A stretch of DNA of 64,000 nucleotides from CALBTQ01 sp036725605 (GCA_036725605.1 DAIMDW010000028.1:1-64000); one strand, 5' to 3'; shown: positions 43,861 through 55,034, counted from the stretch's first letter. A program made the numbers and translations. The notes: generated from the sequence alone by a model not told the origin.

Positions 43861-44442
43861 ATGACGAAAAAACGCCTTGTTTTTGTCCTTATCCTCTGCC
43901 TGGCGCTGGGCGGCGCCACGATCGCCGAGGCCAAGGCGCGCATCGAGGGAACATCTTGCAGCCGCAACGGCCAGGTGTTCTCGGTGCACTTCCACGTCGT
44001 CGAGGCGTTCACGCCGGACATGGAGCGGGCGATTTTATCCGGCATTCCGCACACTTTCATTTACCATTTCGAGATCATGCGCGTCGTGCCGGCCTGGCCC
44101 AACATCCGCATCCATCATTGGCAGGTGCGCCGGTCGCTACGCTACGACACGCTCAAGAAAACCTACACGGTCGATTTCGGCGACGGCAACCGGCCCAAAC
44201 AGGCCGACAGTCTCGACGAAGCGAAAAAGATGATGACCGAGTTCGTCGACTATCCGGTCGCGGTCAGCACCTCGCTGGATCGGTCCTTTAAATATTACGT
44301 ACGCATCAAGGCCCAGCTCGATCCGGTTAAATGGCCGCTGATGCTGGACAAGATTTTCTTCTTCGTCAGCATGTGGGATTTCGAAACCGACTGGGTGCAG
44401 ATCGATCTGCCGTTGGATGAGGCGCAGGGCGATGGCCGGTAA
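43861..44442 (+). CDS. DUF4390 family exported protein
   Basis: The 193-residue product has a signal peptide (about 1-24, ending EAKA). A beta-rich domain follows with FSVHFHVVEAFTPDMERAILSGIPHTF, a typical DUF4390 opening. DUF4390 genes often precede an NtrY-type kinase, as here, and the two overlap by 11 bases. Its role is unknown; it may help the kinase sense an envelope state. It is likely cotranscribed with ntrY. Confidence 0.85.
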   Translation: MTKKRLVFVLILCLALGGATIAEAKARIEGTSCSRNGQVFSVHFHVVEAFTPDMERAILSGIPHTFIYHFEIMRVVPAWPNIRIHHWQVRRSLRYDTLKKTYTVDFGDGNRPKQADSLDEAKKMMTEFVDYPVAVSTSLDRSFKYYVRIKAQLDPVKWPLMLDKIFFFVSMWDFETDWVQIDLPLDEAQGDGR

Positions 44443-46717
44443 ATCGATCTTCGAACTGCCTCCCGAGGAACGCGAAGCGCTCCGCCGCAAACGCGAGATG
44501 ATCGCGATCGTCGTGATCGGCTCGGTGTTGGGCGTGCTCTTTTTGATCGAAACGCTCTTCTTCGATTTTCGCGGCTCGCTCGGCGGCGGCAACCTGCTGT
44601 TTTTCAGCCTGATCAACGTCAACGTCATCCTGGTTTGTGTGCTGCTCTTTTTGATCCTGCGCAACGTCACCAAGTTGCTGTTCGAGCGCCGACGCAAGGT
44701 GCTGGGCGCGCAACTGCGCACGCGGCTGGTCGTCGCCTTCGTGCTGTTCGCGCTGGTGCCGACGATCATCCTGTTCTACGTGGCGATGACCTTCATCACC
44801 AACTCGATCGAGCGGTGGTTTTCGCTGCAGATCGAAGGCAGCCTCGCCGAGTCGCTCAAGGTCGCGCAGACCTACTACGAAACGCACGAGAAACGGGCGA
44901 TCGGTCATGCGCGCGACATTGCCGCCTGGTTGCTGACCGAACCGGAGCCGCCGGCCGACGATAAATCCGACGCGGCTAAACAATTGCGGGACAAACTCGC
45001 CGAACGCCGGCAGTTGCTCTCTGTCGATTTGATCGAGGTGTACCGGGAACCGACGAAAAAGCCGATCTTCGCCGGCACCAAAGAAGCCAAAACCGGGAAA
45101 TGGTTCCGCGAGGACAAGGATTTTCTGAGCAAGGGCTTTGCCAAGCAGGAAAAAAGCGAGGTCTTCTCGCTCGGTGAATCCGAGTTGATCCGCGGGATGG
45201 CGCCGGTGGCCGCGCCCGACGAGGCCGCGCGGGCGGTGGTCGTGGTCAGCTATTACGTGCCGCAAAGTCTTGTCCAACGCATGCGCACGATTCAGGAGAC
45301 CTACGACAGCTACAGCCAGATGCAGGTGATGGAAAGCCCGATTCGCAGCAACTACCTGATCATCCTGGCGATGATATATATCTTCATTTTCTTCAGCGCC
45401 ACCTGGTTCGGCTTTTTCCTCGCGCGGCAGATCACCGAACCGCTGCAGCGTTTGGCCGACGGCGCGCAGCGGGTCGCCGCCGGCGAACGCGACGTGTACA
45501 TCCAAAAAACGGCCGACGACGAACTGGGCATTCTGGTCGACGTCTTCAACCGCATGTGGGCCGAGTTGGGCGCCAGCCGCAAAGCGCTGGAGGAAGCCAA
45601 CGAGGACCTGGAAAAAACGAACATCGAGCTGGAACGCCGCCGCGCCAGCATGGCCACGGTGCTCAACAACATCGCCGCCGGCGTGCTGGCCTTCGACAAC
45701 GAAGGCCGTGTCACGATCTTCAATCCCGGCGCCGAGCGCATGCTGGGCATCAAGGCGAGCGCGGCGCTGGATAAATCCTGGACCGACGTTTTCCCCGAGG
45801 AGATGCAGGAATACTCCAAGAGCCTCGGCGATCAGTTGCGGCTCAGTCAGCGGCCGACCGTGCAAAACCAGATCGAAATCACCATCAACAATCAGCAGCG
45901 CACGATGCTCGCCACGCTCTCGGTGTTGCGCGGGGCGCAGAGCGACGCCGCCGGCGCGGTGCTCGTGCTCGAGGATCTGACCGAATTGCTCAAGATGCAG
46001 CGCGTGGCCGCGTGGCAGGAGATCGCACGCCGCATCGCCCACGAAATCAAAAATCCGCTCACGCCCATCCAACTGGCCGCGCAACGTTTGCGCAAGCGCT
46101 ACGCCGATCGTTTCGACGAAGAGGTCGACAAGGTATTCTTCGATTCGACCAGCACGATCGTGCGGCAGGTCGAAGAACTCAAGGGGATGGTCAAGGAATT
46201 TTCCGACTTCGCGCGCATCGCCGAAGCCAAGCCCTCGCCCACCAATCTCCACGAGCTGATCCGCGAGACGGTCGTGCTCTACAGCGAAGCGCACAAGCGC
46301 GTGCAGTTCGAAACGCTTGTCGATGACAATGTGCCGCACCTACTGATCGACCGCGATCAATTCAAGCGCGTGCTGATCAACATTCTCGACAACGCCATCG
46401 CCTCGATCGTCGGGCGCGGCAAGGTGAAGATTTCCGCCGCGACGGTCGACGACGGCCGGTGGCTGCGCCTGGAGATCGCCGACACCGGTCAGGGCATTCC
46501 GCGCGAATACCAAAGCCGTTTGTTCGAACCATATTTTTCCACGAAAAAAATGGGCACCGGGCTGGGTCTGGCGATCGTCAACCGCATCGTCAAGGATCAC
46601 GCGGGGCGTATTCACCTGCGCGACAATCAACCGCAGGGCACGGTGGTCGTCATCGAAATTCCCGTTCGCACCGCCGATGTCGAAAACGAGACCGACGAAC
46701 CGGACGAGACCGAGTAG
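44432..46717 (+). CDS. ntrY: NtrY-type membrane sensor histidine kinase
   Basis: The 761-residue product has three N-terminal membrane helices (about 23-43, 55-80 and 100-125). A periplasmic domain, a fourth helix (about 308-330) and a HAMP linker follow. A PAS-like domain (LNNIAAGVLAFDNEGRVTIFNPG) precedes HisKA with the phospho-acceptor in AHEIKNPLTPIQLAAQRL. The ATPase domain carries NILDNAIASI, DTGQGIP and GTGLGLAIV. This is the NtrY architecture. ATG 44432 is preferred over 44417. Its likely partner is the NtrX-type regulator at 47897, though a minus-strand gene lies between them. Confidence 0.93.
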   Translation: MAGKSIFELPPEEREALRRKREMIAIVVIGSVLGVLFLIETLFFDFRGSLGGGNLLFFSLINVNVILVCVLLFLILRNVTKLLFERRRKVLGAQLRTRLVVAFVLFALVPTIILFYVAMTFITNSIERWFSLQIEGSLAESLKVAQTYYETHEKRAIGHARDIAAWLLTEPEPPADDKSDAAKQLRDKLAERRQLLSVDLIEVYREPTKKPIFAGTKEAKTGKWFREDKDFLSKGFAKQEKSEVFSLGESELIRGMAPVAAPDEAARAVVVVSYYVPQSLVQRMRTIQETYDSYSQMQVMESPIRSNYLIILAMIYIFIFFSATWFGFFLARQITEPLQRLADGAQRVAAGERDVYIQKTADDELGILVDVFNRMWAELGASRKALEEANEDLEKTNIELERRRASMATVLNNIAAGVLAFDNEGRVTIFNPGAERMLGIKASAALDKSWTDVFPEEMQEYSKSLGDQLRLSQRPTVQNQIEITINNQQRTMLATLSVLRGAQSDAAGAVLVLEDLTELLKMQRVAAWQEIARRIAHEIKNPLTPIQLAAQRLRKRYADRFDEEVDKVFFDSTSTIVRQVEELKGMVKEFSDFARIAEAKPSPTNLHELIRETVVLYSEAHKRVQFETLVDDNVPHLLIDRDQFKRVLINILDNAIASIVGRGKVKISAATVDDGRWLRLEIADTGQGIPREYQSRLFEPYFSTKKMGTGLGLAIVNRIVKDHAGRIHLRDNQPQGTVVVIEIPVRTADVENETDEPDETE

Positions 46718-46723
46718 CCGCTT

Positions 46724-47668
46724 CTATTTCTTTTCCGGCTCCGTGGGATACATCTTTTCGGCGCATTCCGGGCACAGGCCGTGGGAAAACTGCACCTCCG
46801 GCGAATGCTCATGCAGATAGATTTCCACCTGCTGCCAACAGCCTTTGTCGTCGCGGATCTTCTTGCAGTTCATGCAAATCGGCAACAGGCCGTGGAGGGT
46901 TTTTACTTGATCGAGCGACGTTTGCAGCTTGACGATCAACTCTTCCTTTTCCTTTTCCGAGCGCATGCGCTCTTCGATCTCCAATTGCAGCGACCGGTTG
47001 GCTTCGGAACGCAACCGCTCGGATTTCTCCAGCACAAAACGCAGATTCCATAACAACGTGGTGCATGCGCCGAGCACCAAAACATAATTGACCGACTGCC
47101 CGAGGATGATGCGCCAGTCCAGGAACAATCTGGCCAGCGTCTCGCTTTGCTCAAACAGCGGGGCGTAACCGATCAGGCCTTTCTTTTCCAGAATGATGAG
47201 CAACGCCAGGCCCAGGTTGGCGAAAATGTAAAAGGCAATCACGTCGCGCCAACGGAAAAACCAGGAAACCACCAACAGGATAGCGACCAGCAACAGTTGT
47301 TGCAGCGCATTCTGACTGCCGACCAGGTGCACCTGCAACAAACTGAGCAGGTAAATCGCGACGGCGGTGAAAATCATCAGCCGATAAACCTGCGAGCCGT
47401 CGGCATCGGTCGACCGGACCTGCCGAAAGCGTCGATAGCTCCAGGCCAGCACGGAAATGGCGGCCACACTGGAAAGAATCGATACGATATAAACCGACTG
47501 AACGATCAAGCCCTTGTTCACGACAAAAAACAGTCCGTACATCTGGGCCAGCGCATAAACGGACATCACCAAGGCGAGGATGCCCATGCCGTTCATGAAA
47601 ACGATCTGTCGATCCTGCTCGTTGGCAATACGTCCGGGTTTAATCGCTGAATTCGGCTCACGATCCAT
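46724..47668 (-). CDS. Membrane sensor-like protein with C-terminal zinc-binding motif
   Basis: The 314-residue product has about six membrane helices (near 25-49, 56-75, 96-115, 122-137, 143-160 and 186-206). A coiled coil (about 210-255) follows. The C-terminal domain reads LLPICMNCKKIRDDKGCWQQ, with Cys265, Cys268, Cys299 and Cys302 able to hold zinc. That terminal domain is known at the end of many sensor proteins. There is no kinase or other enzymatic domain. The ATG at 47668 has GGGAG upstream; the longer frame beyond it is antisense to ntrX. It faces ntrY tail to tail and is divergent from ntrX. Confidence 0.85.
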   Translation of the reverse strand: MDREPNSAIKPGRIANEQDRQIVFMNGMGILALVMSVYALAQMYGLFFVVNKGLIVQSVYIVSILSSVAAISVLAWSYRRFRQVRSTDADGSQVYRLMIFTAVAIYLLSLLQVHLVGSQNALQQLLLVAILLVVSWFFRWRDVIAFYIFANLGLALLIILEKKGLIGYAPLFEQSETLARLFLDWRIILGQSVNYVLVLGACTTLLWNLRFVLEKSERLRSEANRSLQLEIEERMRSEKEKEELIVKLQTSLDQVKTLHGLLPICMNCKKIRDDKGCWQQVEIYLHEHSPEVQFSHGLCPECAEKMYPTEPEKK

Positions 47669-47896
47669 CTTGACTCCCGTGATGAATAAACTTGTGTCGT
47701 ATTTTTTCGTTAATTGACATTTCCAATTGCCCTGAAAGATATCATTGAGTCGGCCCAAAACGCAAACATACGCTTTCTTTTCACAGCACCAAATTTCCAC
47801 CTTTGAAACATATCCATTCTTGAATTCCGCTCTTTTCAGGTGTTGCAAATATGCTACAATCCGCTTTCTGAAAACGGCACACAGGTGGAATGAGCG
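47669..47896. promoter_or_regulatory. Divergent intergenic region before ntrX
   Basis: A 228-base AT-richer gap between divergent genes. Plus-strand TACAAT near 47855-47860 is a good -10 candidate for ntrX, with a poor -35. No ORF or RNA gene is supported. Confidence 0.4.
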
Positions 47897-49270
47897 ATGA
47901 AACGAAGGATCCTCATCGTCGACGACGAACCGGATATCCGCGAAACCCTCGGCGGCATTCTCGAGGACGAGGGCTACCGGGTGCGGTCCGTCTCCTCCGG
48001 CGAGGAAGCGATCAAGGTCGTGGGCGTCGAACGACCCGACCTCGTCATGCTCGACATCTGGATGCCGGGGATGGACGGACTGGAAACCTTGAAGAAAATC
48101 AAGGTGATGGACCCCTCGCAGCAGGTCATCATGATCAGCGGTCACGGCAACATCGAAACGGCGGTCAAGGCCACCAAGCTGGGCGCCTACGACTTCATCG
48201 AAAAGCCGCTTTCGCTCCCCGAAACGGTGCTGTCGGTCAACCGCGTCATGGATATGGTCCGCCTCGAAGAGGAAAACCTGCACCTGAAACAGGGCATCGA
48301 ATCCAAATTCGAGATGATCGGCAGCCATCCGTTGATTCAGGGTTTGCGCGAGCAGATATCCCGCGCCGCCCCCGCCGACAGCTACGTGCTGATCACCGGC
48401 GAAAACGGCACCGGCAAGGAGCTGGTCGCCCGGCAGATCCACATGCATTCGCCGCGCAAGAAAAAGCCGTTCATCGAAGTCAACTGCGCGGCCATCCCCG
48501 AGGAACTGATCGAATCCGAATTGTTCGGCCACGAAAAGGGCTCGTTCACCGGGGCCACCGAACGCCGCCGCGGCAAATTCGACCTCGCCGACGGCTCGAC
48601 GATCTTCCTGGACGAGATCGCCGACATGAGCCTGAAGACGCAGGCGAAGATCCTGCGCGTGTTGCAGGAAAAATCCTTCCAGCGCGTCGGCGGCGCCGAT
48701 TTGATCCCCGTCGACGTGCGCGTGATCGCCGCGACCAACAAGAATCTCAAAGACGAACTGGTCAAAGGCAATTTCCGCGAGGACCTGTATTTCCGCCTCA
48801 ACGTGATTCCGCTCTACGTGCCGCCGCTGCGCGAACGACGCTCGGACATCCCCTCGTTCATCGACTTTTTCGGGCGCGCCTTCTGTGCCCGCAGCGGCCT
48901 GGCCCCGCGCGAATTCACGCCCGAGGCGATGGCGATGCTCAGCGAATACGACTGGCCGGGCAACGTGCGTGAGTTGAAGAACATCGTCGAACGGCTGGTG
49001 ATCATGACCCGCGACGAGCACATCACGGCCGAGGCGGTGCGTGAATCGCTGACCCCGGGCGCGACGCACGACGAAGAGGCCGACCGCCTCTATGCGATCA
49101 ACGATTACCGCCTGGCCCGTAATGCCTTCGAGCGCGAGTACCTGCAGCGCAAGCTGGAGGAGAACAAGGGCAACATCACCAAAACCGCCGAAGCGGTGGG
49201 GCTGGAGCGGTCGAACCTGCATCGCAAGATCAAAGCGCTCGACATCGAGATTTCGCGGGAGGAAGAATGA
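47897..49270 (+). CDS. ntrX: NtrX-type sigma-54 response regulator
   Basis: The 457-residue product has a receiver domain with the phospho-accepting Asp53 (MLDIWMPGMDG) and Lys in FIEKPL. A sigma-54 AAA+ domain follows: Walker A GENGTGKE, the ESELFGHEKGSFTGA loop and Walker B FLDEIADM. A Fis-type helix-turn-helix closes it (NITKTAEAVGLERSNLHRKI). The loop reads GSFTGA rather than GAFTGA, a conservative change that should still contact sigma-54. It is probably activated by the NtrY-like kinase. It overlaps ispG by four bases (ATGA), so a regulator gene and a core metabolic gene share a transcript. Confidence 0.94.
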   Translation: MKRRILIVDDEPDIRETLGGILEDEGYRVRSVSSGEEAIKVVGVERPDLVMLDIWMPGMDGLETLKKIKVMDPSQQVIMISGHGNIETAVKATKLGAYDFIEKPLSLPETVLSVNRVMDMVRLEEENLHLKQGIESKFEMIGSHPLIQGLREQISRAAPADSYVLITGENGTGKELVARQIHMHSPRKKKPFIEVNCAAIPEELIESELFGHEKGSFTGATERRRGKFDLADGSTIFLDEIADMSLKTQAKILRVLQEKSFQRVGGADLIPVDVRVIAATNKNLKDELVKGNFREDLYFRLNVIPLYVPPLRERRSDIPSFIDFFGRAFCARSGLAPREFTPEAMAMLSEYDWPGNVRELKNIVERLVIMTRDEHITAEAVRESLTPGATHDEEADRLYAINDYRLARNAFEREYLQRKLEENKGNITKTAEAVGLERSNLHRKIKALDIEISREEE

Positions 49271-50346
49271 TCACCCGGGAGCATACGCGGCGCTTGCTGG
49301 TCGGCAACGTGCCCGTGGGCGGCGGCGCGCCCGTCAGCGTGCAGTCGATGACCAAAACCGACACCCGCGACACGGCCGCGACCATCGCGCAGATCAACGC
49401 CCTGCAGGGCGCGGGCGCGCACATCGTGCGCCTGGCCGTCGTCGACGCCGACGCCGCGCGGGCGCTGTATGAGATCGTCGAGCGCACCAGTCTGCCGCTG
49501 GTCGCCGACATTCATTTTGATTACAAGCTCGCGTTGATCGCCGTCGAGGCCGGCGTGGCGATGCTGCGCATCAACCCGGGCAACATCGGCGAGCGCGCGC
49601 GGGTCGAAGCGGTGGTCGACGCCTGTGCGGCGAAGAACATTCCCATCCGCATCGGTGTGAACGCGGGCAGTCTGGAAAAGCGCCTGCTCGACGAGCACGG
49701 CGGCGCGACCGCCGAAGCGATGGTGCAATCGGCGCTCGGTCACGTCGCCATTCTCGAAGAACTGGGCTTCACGCAAATCAAGGTGAGCCTCAAGGCCTCG
49801 GACGTCGAGCGCACCGTCAAGGCCAATCTCCTGTTCGCCGAGCGGTCCGACATCCCGCTGCACGTGGGCGTCACCGAGGCCGGCGGGAAATGGGCCGGCA
49901 CGATCCGCAGCGCGGCGGGCATCGGCATCATCCTGGGCCACGGCATCGGCGACACCATCCGCGTCAGCCTGACCGGCGATCCGGTCGAGGAAGTGCGCGT
50001 CGGTTGGGAACTGCTCAAGTCGCTCGGCCTGCGCCAACGGGGCATCACCATCACCTCCTGCCCCAACTGCGGGCGCCTGGAATGCCCGACCGAGGACGTC
50101 ATCGCCGAAATCGAAAAAACCTTCGGCGATCTGGACGAACCGTGGCACATTGCGGTAATGGGTTGCAGCGTCAACGGCCCCGGCGAAAGCCGGCAGGCCG
50201 ATTTGGGCGTCATCGCCGGGAAGAAGGGCTATCTTCTGTACAAGGGCGGAACGTACTGGAAAACGGTGGAACGCGCGCAGGTCATCGCCGGCGTGAAAGA
50301 AGCGCTGGCGCTGTTGCGCGCCGAACGGAAAGAACAAGGAGCGTAA
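49267..50346 (+). CDS. ispG: 4-hydroxy-3-methylbut-2-enyl diphosphate synthase IspG (GcpE)
   Basis: IspG converts MEcPP to HMBPP in the MEP isoprenoid pathway, using a 4Fe-4S cluster. The 359-residue product has the TIM barrel start [14 protein letters not shown], the motif RINPGNIG and the cluster-binding [12 protein letters not shown] [11 protein letters not shown]. It also has CSVNGPGE. Length matches the short bacterial form. It is translationally coupled to ntrX and one base from proS, in an operon with proS and pyrF. Confidence 0.97.
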   Translation: MITREHTRRLLVGNVPVGGGAPVSVQSMTKTDTRDTAATIAQINALQGAGAHIVRLAVVDADAARALYEIVERTSLPLVADIHFDYKLALIAVEAGVAMLRINPGNIGERARVEAVVDACAAKNIPIRIGVNAGSLEKRLLDEHGGATAEAMVQSALGHVAILEELGFTQIKVSLKASDVERTVKANLLFAERSDIPLHVGVTEAGGKWAGTIRSAAGIGIILGHGIGDTIRVSLTGDPVEEVRVGWELLKSLGLRQRGITITSCPNCGRLECPTEDVIAEIEKTFGDLDEPWHIAVMGCSVNGPGESRQADLGVIAGKKGYLLYKGGTYWKTVERAQVIAGVKEALALLRAERKEQGA

Positions 50347-50347
50347 C

Positions 50348-52058
50348 GTGCGGTTTTCGAAATTTTTTGCCCCGACGATCAAGGAAACTCCCTCCGACGC
50401 GGAGGTCATCAGCCATCAGTTGATGTTGCGCGCCGGGATGATCCGCAAACTGGCCGCCGGCATCTACGACTACCTGCCGCTGGGCCTGCGCGTGCTGCGC
50501 AACGTCGAGCGGATCGTGCGCGAGGAAATGAACCGCGCCGGCGCGCAGGAAGTGCTGCTGCCCGCCGTACAGCCGGCCGAGTTGTGGATCGAATCCAACC
50601 GCTGGCAGTTTTACGGTCCGGAATTGCTGCGCCTGCGCGACCGTCATGCGCGCGAATTCTGCATCGGCCCGACGGCCGAAGAGGTCATCACCGATCTGGT
50701 GCGGCGCGACGTTCGTTCCTACCGCGAGCTGCCGCTGAACCTCTATCAGATTCAGACCAAGTTCCGCGACGAGGTGCGGCCCCGCTTCGGCCTGATGCGC
50801 GGGCGCGAATTCATCATGAAGGACGCCTACAGCTTCGACGTTGACGACGACGGCGCGAACAAAAGCTACGAGGAAATGCGGCGCGCGTATCATCGCATCT
50901 TCGAACGTTGCGGCTTGAAGTTCCGCGAGGTCGAGGCCGACAGCGGCAACATCGGCGGCAGCTTCAGCGCCGAGTTCATGGTCCTGGCCGACACCGGCGA
51001 AGACGCCATCGTCTACTGCGACCAATGCAGCTACGCCGCCAACACCGAAAAGGCCGAACTGCCCGTCGTGCCCGAAACGCCCTTCACCGGCGAAATGGCG
51101 GAAATGAAAAAAGTCGCCACGCCCGACCAGCGGACGATCGAAGAGGTTTCCGCCTTCCTGGGCGTGCAGCCGAGCGATCTGATCAAAACGCTGGTCTTCG
51201 TCGCCGACGGCAAGCCCGTCGTGGCGCTGGTGCGCGGCGATCATGAAATCAATCCGATCAAGCTGCGGCGGCTGCTCAACGCCGACGAGATCGAGCTGGC
51301 CGATCCCGACACGATCGTCAAGGTCACCGGCGCGCCGGTCGGATTCGCCGGACCGCAGGGCTTGCACGTGGAAAACCTCGTCGCCGATTTCAGCCTGCGC
51401 GGCTGCGGCAACATGGTCACCGGCGGCAACGAAGTCGACGTGCACGTCACCGGCGTCAACCTCGGCCGCGACTGGCAGCCGACCCAATGGGCCGACATCC
51501 GCACCGCGCTGGCCGGCGACACGTGTCCGCGCTGCGGCGGCACGTATCAAATTCAGCGCGGCATCGAAGTCGGCCACATCTTCAAGCTGGGCACCAAGTA
51601 CTCCAAGACGATGCGCGCGACCTTCCTCGACGAGGACGGCAAGGAAAATGAGATGATCATGGGTTGCTACGGCATCGGCATCGGCCGCACCGCCGCCGCC
51701 GCGATCGAGCAGAACCACGACGACGACGGCATCATCTGGCCGCTGCCGCTCGCGCCCTTCCCCGTCGAGATCGTGCCCATCGGCAAGGCCGACGGCGACG
51801 AATACGCCGCCGCGACGAAGCTGCACGACGAGTTGCTCGCGCTGGGCATCGACGCTTTGCTCGACGATCGCGACGAACGCCCGGGCGTGAAGTTCAAGGA
51901 CGCCGATCTGATCGGCATTCCGCTGCGCGTGACCGTCGGCAAGAAGGCGCTGGCTGACAATGCCGTGGAACTCAAGGTGCGCGGCGAAAAGGAATTCACC
52001 CTCGTGCCGCTGACCGAGATCGTCGGCAAACTCAAGGGCCTGATCGACGAGGCGTGCC

Positions 52059-52066
<8 letters not shown>
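50348..52066 (+). CDS. proS: Prolyl-tRNA synthetase (bacterial type)
   Basis: ProS charges tRNA-Pro. The 572-residue product has class II motifs (motif 2 in [25 protein letters not shown], motif 3 in [17 protein letters not shown]). A YbaK-type editing domain is inserted (about 245-385, [25 protein letters not shown]), and a C-terminal anticodon-binding domain follows. Start is GTG at 50348 with AAGGAG upstream. It overlaps pyrF by eight bases. All domains of the long bacterial ProS are present. Confidence 0.97.
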
Positions 52067-52772
<706 letters not shown>

Positions 52773-52778
52773 CGCGCG

Positions 52779-53453
52779 GTGCAAACGCTGTTACTCGACA
52801 ACTCCCTGGATCATTGCCTGCTCAACGAAGGAATGCTCACCAAACGCTTTCTGGCCGAACCGCCGCGCATCTGCCGCGCGCCGCGCGAGCCGCTGCCGTC
52901 GCCGGATTCGTTCACGCACCTGATTCTCACCGGCTCGGAAGCGTCGATCGTCGACAACGACGATTGGATCCTGCGCCAGATGGATTTCGTGCGCGCCGCC
53001 GTCGACGCCGGCAAACCGGTGCTGGGCATTTGTTTCGGGCACCAACTGATCGCCCGCGCGTTGTGGGGCGACGCATGCGTGCGCCACGCGCCCGCGCCCG
53101 AGTTCGGCTGGCATCCCGTGCGCCTGACGACGACCGATCCCCTGTTCGCGGGCCTGCCGCCGACGATCGACGCGTACTGCTCGCACTCCGACGAGGTGTG
53201 CCATCTACCGCCGCAGGTCGAGGTGCTGGCTTCCAGCGACATTTGCCCGGTGCAGGCCATGCGCCTGCGCGACAAGCCGGTGTGGGGGTTGCAGTTTCAT
53301 CCGGAGATCGGTCCCTATGCGGGGATGTTGCTGTTCGCGTGGGTCGCCAAAATTCAAAAATCGGTGAAGATCGATCTGTGCGCCGCCTGGCGCAACGCGC
53401 AGCGGCCCGTCTTCGCGCGGCAAATCTTCGCCAATTTTCGGGAGGCGCAATGA
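52779..53453 (+). CDS. Class I glutamine amidotransferase-like protein
   Basis: The 224-residue product has the catalytic Cys85 in LGICFGHQ and the His-Glu pair in LQFHPEIG, so the triad is complete. It resembles the GuaA amidotransferase domain family of stand-alone proteins. Start is GTG at 52779. It would hydrolyse glutamine or a gamma-glutamyl substrate; the acceptor is not known. It overlaps the next gene by four bases and follows pyrF closely, so it is in the same operon. Confidence 0.88.
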   Translation: MQTLLLDNSLDHCLLNEGMLTKRFLAEPPRICRAPREPLPSPDSFTHLILTGSEASIVDNDDWILRQMDFVRAAVDAGKPVLGICFGHQLIARALWGDACVRHAPAPEFGWHPVRLTTTDPLFAGLPPTIDAYCSHSDEVCHLPPQVEVLASSDICPVQAMRLRDKPVWGLQFHPEIGPYAGMLLFAWVAKIQKSVKIDLCAAWRNAQRPVFARQIFANFREAQ

Positions 53454-54250
53454 TCATCGAGATGAAGCACCCTCCCGTGCTCGATCAAATCGGCGTCGTG
53501 CTCGTGCGGCCGGTCGGCGACGGCAACCTCGGTCAGGTCGCGCGGGCGATGAAAAATTTCGGTCTGACCAAATTGCGGCTGATCAATCCGTGCAACTTCG
53601 ACACCGACCTGTGCCGGCAGATGGCCACCAACTCCTACGACATTCTGGAGCGCGCGCAAATCTTTGACGATCTGCCGTCGGCGCTGGCCGATTTTTCCTA
53701 CGTCGTGGGCACCAGCCGGCGCCTGGGCAAGAACCGCGAGCGCTTCGGCACCTCGGCCGCGCTGCCCGGCTGGCTGCTGCCCAAGCTGACCGGCGGGGCG
53801 CAGGCGGCGCTGCTGTTCGGCAACGAGGTCAGCGGTCTGGACAACGCCGAGTTGGACATGTGTCAGTTTCTGGTGGAAATCGAAACCGATCCGGCGCATA
53901 AAAGTTTAAACCTCGCGCAAGCCGTGCTCGTCTTCGCTTACGAACTGTTCAAAGCGGCGGCGCAGGTGCCGACGGAAGTCGATAAAATTCATCCGGCCCG
54001 GCACGACAAGCTGGAGCGGATGTTCAAGCAGATGCGCGCGATGTATTTGGAAATCGGTTTTCTTGCGCCGGAAAATCCGGAGCACATCATGCGCGCGCTG
54101 CGGCGAATGTACGGCCGCGCGCAAATCAGCGAGCGCGAAGTGAGCATCCTGCGCGGCATCCTTTCGGATATGGATTGGTACTTGAACCACGTCAGCAAAA
54201 AGGGGGAGCGCGATGGCTACCGCGAAGTGGCTGGGGACGGCGAGTCTTGA
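53450..54250 (+). CDS. SpoU/TrmJ-family RNA 2'-O-methyltransferase
   Basis: The 266-residue product has the SPOUT motifs: GVVLVRPVGDGNLGQVARAM (motif 1), ALLFGNEVSGLDNAEL (motif 2) and SLNLAQAVLVFAYEL (motif 3), in TrmJ order. A C-terminal helical extension of about 90 residues follows, as in TrmJ. It probably methylates the ribose of tRNA nucleotide 32, but rRNA is possible. ATG 53450 has GGAGG upstream and overlaps the preceding stop (ATGA); longer frames back to 52814 run through the amidotransferase gene. Confidence 0.88.
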   Translation: MIIEMKHPPVLDQIGVVLVRPVGDGNLGQVARAMKNFGLTKLRLINPCNFDTDLCRQMATNSYDILERAQIFDDLPSALADFSYVVGTSRRLGKNRERFGTSAALPGWLLPKLTGGAQAALLFGNEVSGLDNAELDMCQFLVEIETDPAHKSLNLAQAVLVFAYELFKAAAQVPTEVDKIHPARHDKLERMFKQMRAMYLEIGFLAPENPEHIMRALRRMYGRAQISEREVSILRGILSDMDWYLNHVSKKGERDGYREVAGDGES

Positions 54251-55025
54251 ACTGGAGCACAACGGGCAGATCCTGCTGATCGACCCGCACATCAGCCGAC
54301 CGAACAAATGGCAAACGTTCACCGCCCGTCTGGCGCCGAACGCGGACAAGATCGACCAATACCTCGCCGGTCTCGACGGTGAAGTGTTGGGCATTGTCGT
54401 TACCCACTCGCATTCCGATCACCTGTGCGACGTGCCCTACATCGCGAAAAAGCTCGGCGTGCCGGTCTGGGGCAACGAGAGCGTCGACACCACACTCAAG
54501 GCCTACGGCTCGCCGCCCTGCCCGGAAGTGCTGGCGCACGGCAACCGCTTCACGGTCGGTCCGTTCACCGTCGAATCGGTGAAGACCCGGCACGGCCGCG
54601 TCGCGTTGGGCAAGGTGCCCTTCCCCGGCAGAATTTCGCCGGAAGCGCAGGCGCCGTTCTGGGTCTGGCAATTCAAGCACGGCGATCCGCCGTTGTTGTT
54701 GTTCATCACCGCCGGCGGAAAAACGATTCTGCACATGGGCACGGCGAACATGATCGACAACCTGCTGCCGCAGCGCCGCGTCAGCTCGGCCTGGCTATGC
54801 GCCTCGGGCTATCAGTACACGCCGGAGTTCGCCAAGCGCATCATGCACAAGATCAAACCGAAAAAGGTGATGCCCTTTCACTTCGAGGATTTCTCGCTGC
54901 CGTTGAGCGAAACCACGCGGCTGATTCCCGGCGCCGACCCGCATACCTTCGGCAGCAAGATCCTGGCCGTGGCGCCCGGCGTGGAAATTCGCATTCCCAA
55001 GCCGTACGAAAAAATTCCATTTTAG
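54213..55025 (+). CDS. UlaG-like metal-dependent hydrolase (MBL fold)
   Basis: The 270-residue product begins ATAKWLGTASLELEHNGQ and carries the metallo-beta-lactamase motif VTHSHSDH, with later His ligands (HGR and PFHFED). It resembles the UlaG/MBL-fold family. The substrate is unknown. Its start overlaps the previous gene by 38 bases, with AGGGGGAG before the ATG, so it is in the same operon. Confidence 0.85.
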   Translation: MATAKWLGTASLELEHNGQILLIDPHISRPNKWQTFTARLAPNADKIDQYLAGLDGEVLGIVVTHSHSDHLCDVPYIAKKLGVPVWGNESVDTTLKAYGSPPCPEVLAHGNRFTVGPFTVESVKTRHGRVALGKVPFPGRISPEAQAPFWVWQFKHGDPPLLLFITAGGKTILHMGTANMIDNLLPQRRVSSAWLCASGYQYTPEFAKRIMHKIKPKKVMPFHFEDFSLPLSETTRLIPGADPHTFGSKILAVAPGVEIRIPKPYEKIPF

Positions 55026-55034
55026 AGGCAGGAG

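Noticed and set aside
46724..49222. An 832-codon minus-strand frame as one gene
   Set aside because: Codons upstream of 47668 are antisense to ntrX. A good ribosome binding site and the first membrane helix place the true start at 47668.
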